IMG/VR virus record: IMGVR_UViG_3300030389_000924
Location: 1-37,279 of that record
Length of the DNA stretch: 37,279 nt
Direction: 5' to 3' (one strand)
Source of the DNA: a virus
Part shown: piece by piece, positions 36,651-37,279 of the stretch
Numbering within the stretch: the stretch's first letter is position 1
How the letters are laid out: each line of letters opens with the position of its first letter
The notes under the pieces: generated by a model
Told to the model about the DNA's origin: nothing
Seen by the model: the letters and a program-made list of their open reading frames with translations, nothing else
Database searches by the model: none
Made by a program: the position numbers and the translations under genes

Positions 36651-37279
36651 GCATACTGAATAGGGAAGGTTCTGTATTAGATCATGTTGGTAGTCGATAT
36701 GTTGATATTGATACTGATGACTTGTTAAACAGGATTAGGGCTGACTTGCATCCACCGCAGCAACAGTTCTTTGATAACCAGAATGAAATAGTAGGACTTA
36801 GTGCTGGATATGGTGCTGGTAAGACAAGAGCTTTGTGTAGTATGGCTGTCAAACTGGCTGCTATGAATATTGGATTTATTGGTGCTGTTATGGAGCCTAC
36901 GGCACCTTTAATAAGAGACATTTGGCAAACAGACTTTGAAATGTTCCTTGAGCAGTATGAGATCCCTTACACTTTCAGAGCTAGTCCACTTCCAGAATAT
37001 ACTTTGCACTTCAAGGAAGGTGACAGCAAACTACTATGCAGATCCTTTGAAAACTGGAGCAGAATAATAGGTCTCAATCTTAGTCATGTGTTAGTGGACG
37101 AAATTGATGTTGTTAGTCCAGTAATAGCTGACAAAGCCTTCCCTAAAATACTTGGAAGACTAAGGGCTGGTAATGTTCGCCAGTTTTGTGCAGCCAGTAC
37201 ACCAGAAGGATTCCGCTGGCTATATAACACCTTTGGTACAGATGAAGCTAAAGAGAGAACAGATAGGCAGCTAATCAAG
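36647..37279 (+). CDS. terL: Terminase large subunit, N-terminal ATPase part (3' truncated by window end)
   Basis: The ATPase half of the packaging motor. It starts at TTG 36647, after AGGACAGGT and overlapping the TerS stop; the nearest upstream in-frame stop leaves no other start. Walker A is GYGAGKT (residues 54-60), Walker B is HVLVDEID (D151, E152), and the coupling motif is CAASTPEGF (184-185 region). An adenine-binding Q in HPPQQQFFD precedes them. The frame is open to the last base (211 codons). The nuclease half is at 1-383; the connecting residues are not in the window. Confidence 0.9.
   Translation, partial: MSILNREGSVLDHVGSRYVDIDTDDLLNRIRADLHPPQQQFFDNQNEIVGLSAGYGAGKTRALCSMAVKLAAMNIGFIGAVMEPTAPLIRDIWQTDFEMFLEQYEIPYTFRASPLPEYTLHFKEGDSKLLCRSFENWSRIIGLNLSHVLVDEIDVVSPVIADKAFPKILGRLRAGNVRQFCAASTPEGFRWLYNTFGTDEAKERTDRQLIK

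Overview
The window is a nearly complete genome of a tailed double-stranded DNA phage with a long non-contractile (siphovirus) tail, cut inside its large terminase gene. Positions 1-383 encode the nuclease end of TerL and positions 36647-37279 encode its ATPase end, so the two window ends are neighbours on the phage map. Direct circular joining fails: position 1 continues the TerL frame only as GAT ACC CTA TGA, whereas the nuclease fragment reads from position 3. A middle piece of TerL is therefore missing. The sequence is AT-rich. The small basic head proteins, the collagen-like and S74 fibres and the secreted-protein cassette recall, from memory, phages of marine picocyanobacteria and uncultured Mediterranean phages. 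That host assignment is inference.

Layout. 1-9994 (+): TerL end, DUF4055-type portal, a MuF protein with a C-terminal HEISH metallopeptidase-like domain, a convergent 100-residue gene on the opposite strand, seven tiny and mostly basic genes, scaffold, major capsid protein, decoration-like proteins and head-tail connectors. 10024-18430 (+): tail tube, frameshifted tail assembly chaperone pair, tape measure, and a lambda-order tail tip (M, L, K, I, J). 18456-24843 (+): fibres and a fibre-linked chaperone-like protein. 24887-26738 (+): an apparent second programmed frameshift that makes a zinc-finger protein, then three membrane-protein genes and a structured 3' region with a terminator. 28844-26877 (-): four genes for membrane or secreted proteins. 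28912-29361 (+): two small genes. 32372-29350 (-): early recombination operon (RecE-like nuclease, ERF annealase, excisionase-like HTH, SSB-like protein) ending at an intrinsic terminator. 32585-33702 (+): four small unknown genes driven from a divergent promoter, followed by a 110-nt structured element. 34428-33810 (-): RusA resolvase and a zinc ribbon. 34434-36269 (+): an initiator gene carrying five iterons next to an AT-rich stretch (probable origin), then small zinc-ribbon genes. 36327-37279 (+): TerS and TerL.

How it fits together. The initiator and its internal iterons start replication. RecE-like nuclease, ERF, the SSB-like protein and RusA would recombine and resolve concatemers for TerS/TerL packaging into a portal-MuF-capsid shell. 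The tail follows the lambda scheme, with the tape measure assembled on a frameshift-made chaperone. I see no integrase, repressor of the CI type, DNA polymerase, prohead serine protease or recognisable endolysin. Lysis and any lysogeny functions must lie in unknown genes or be absent.
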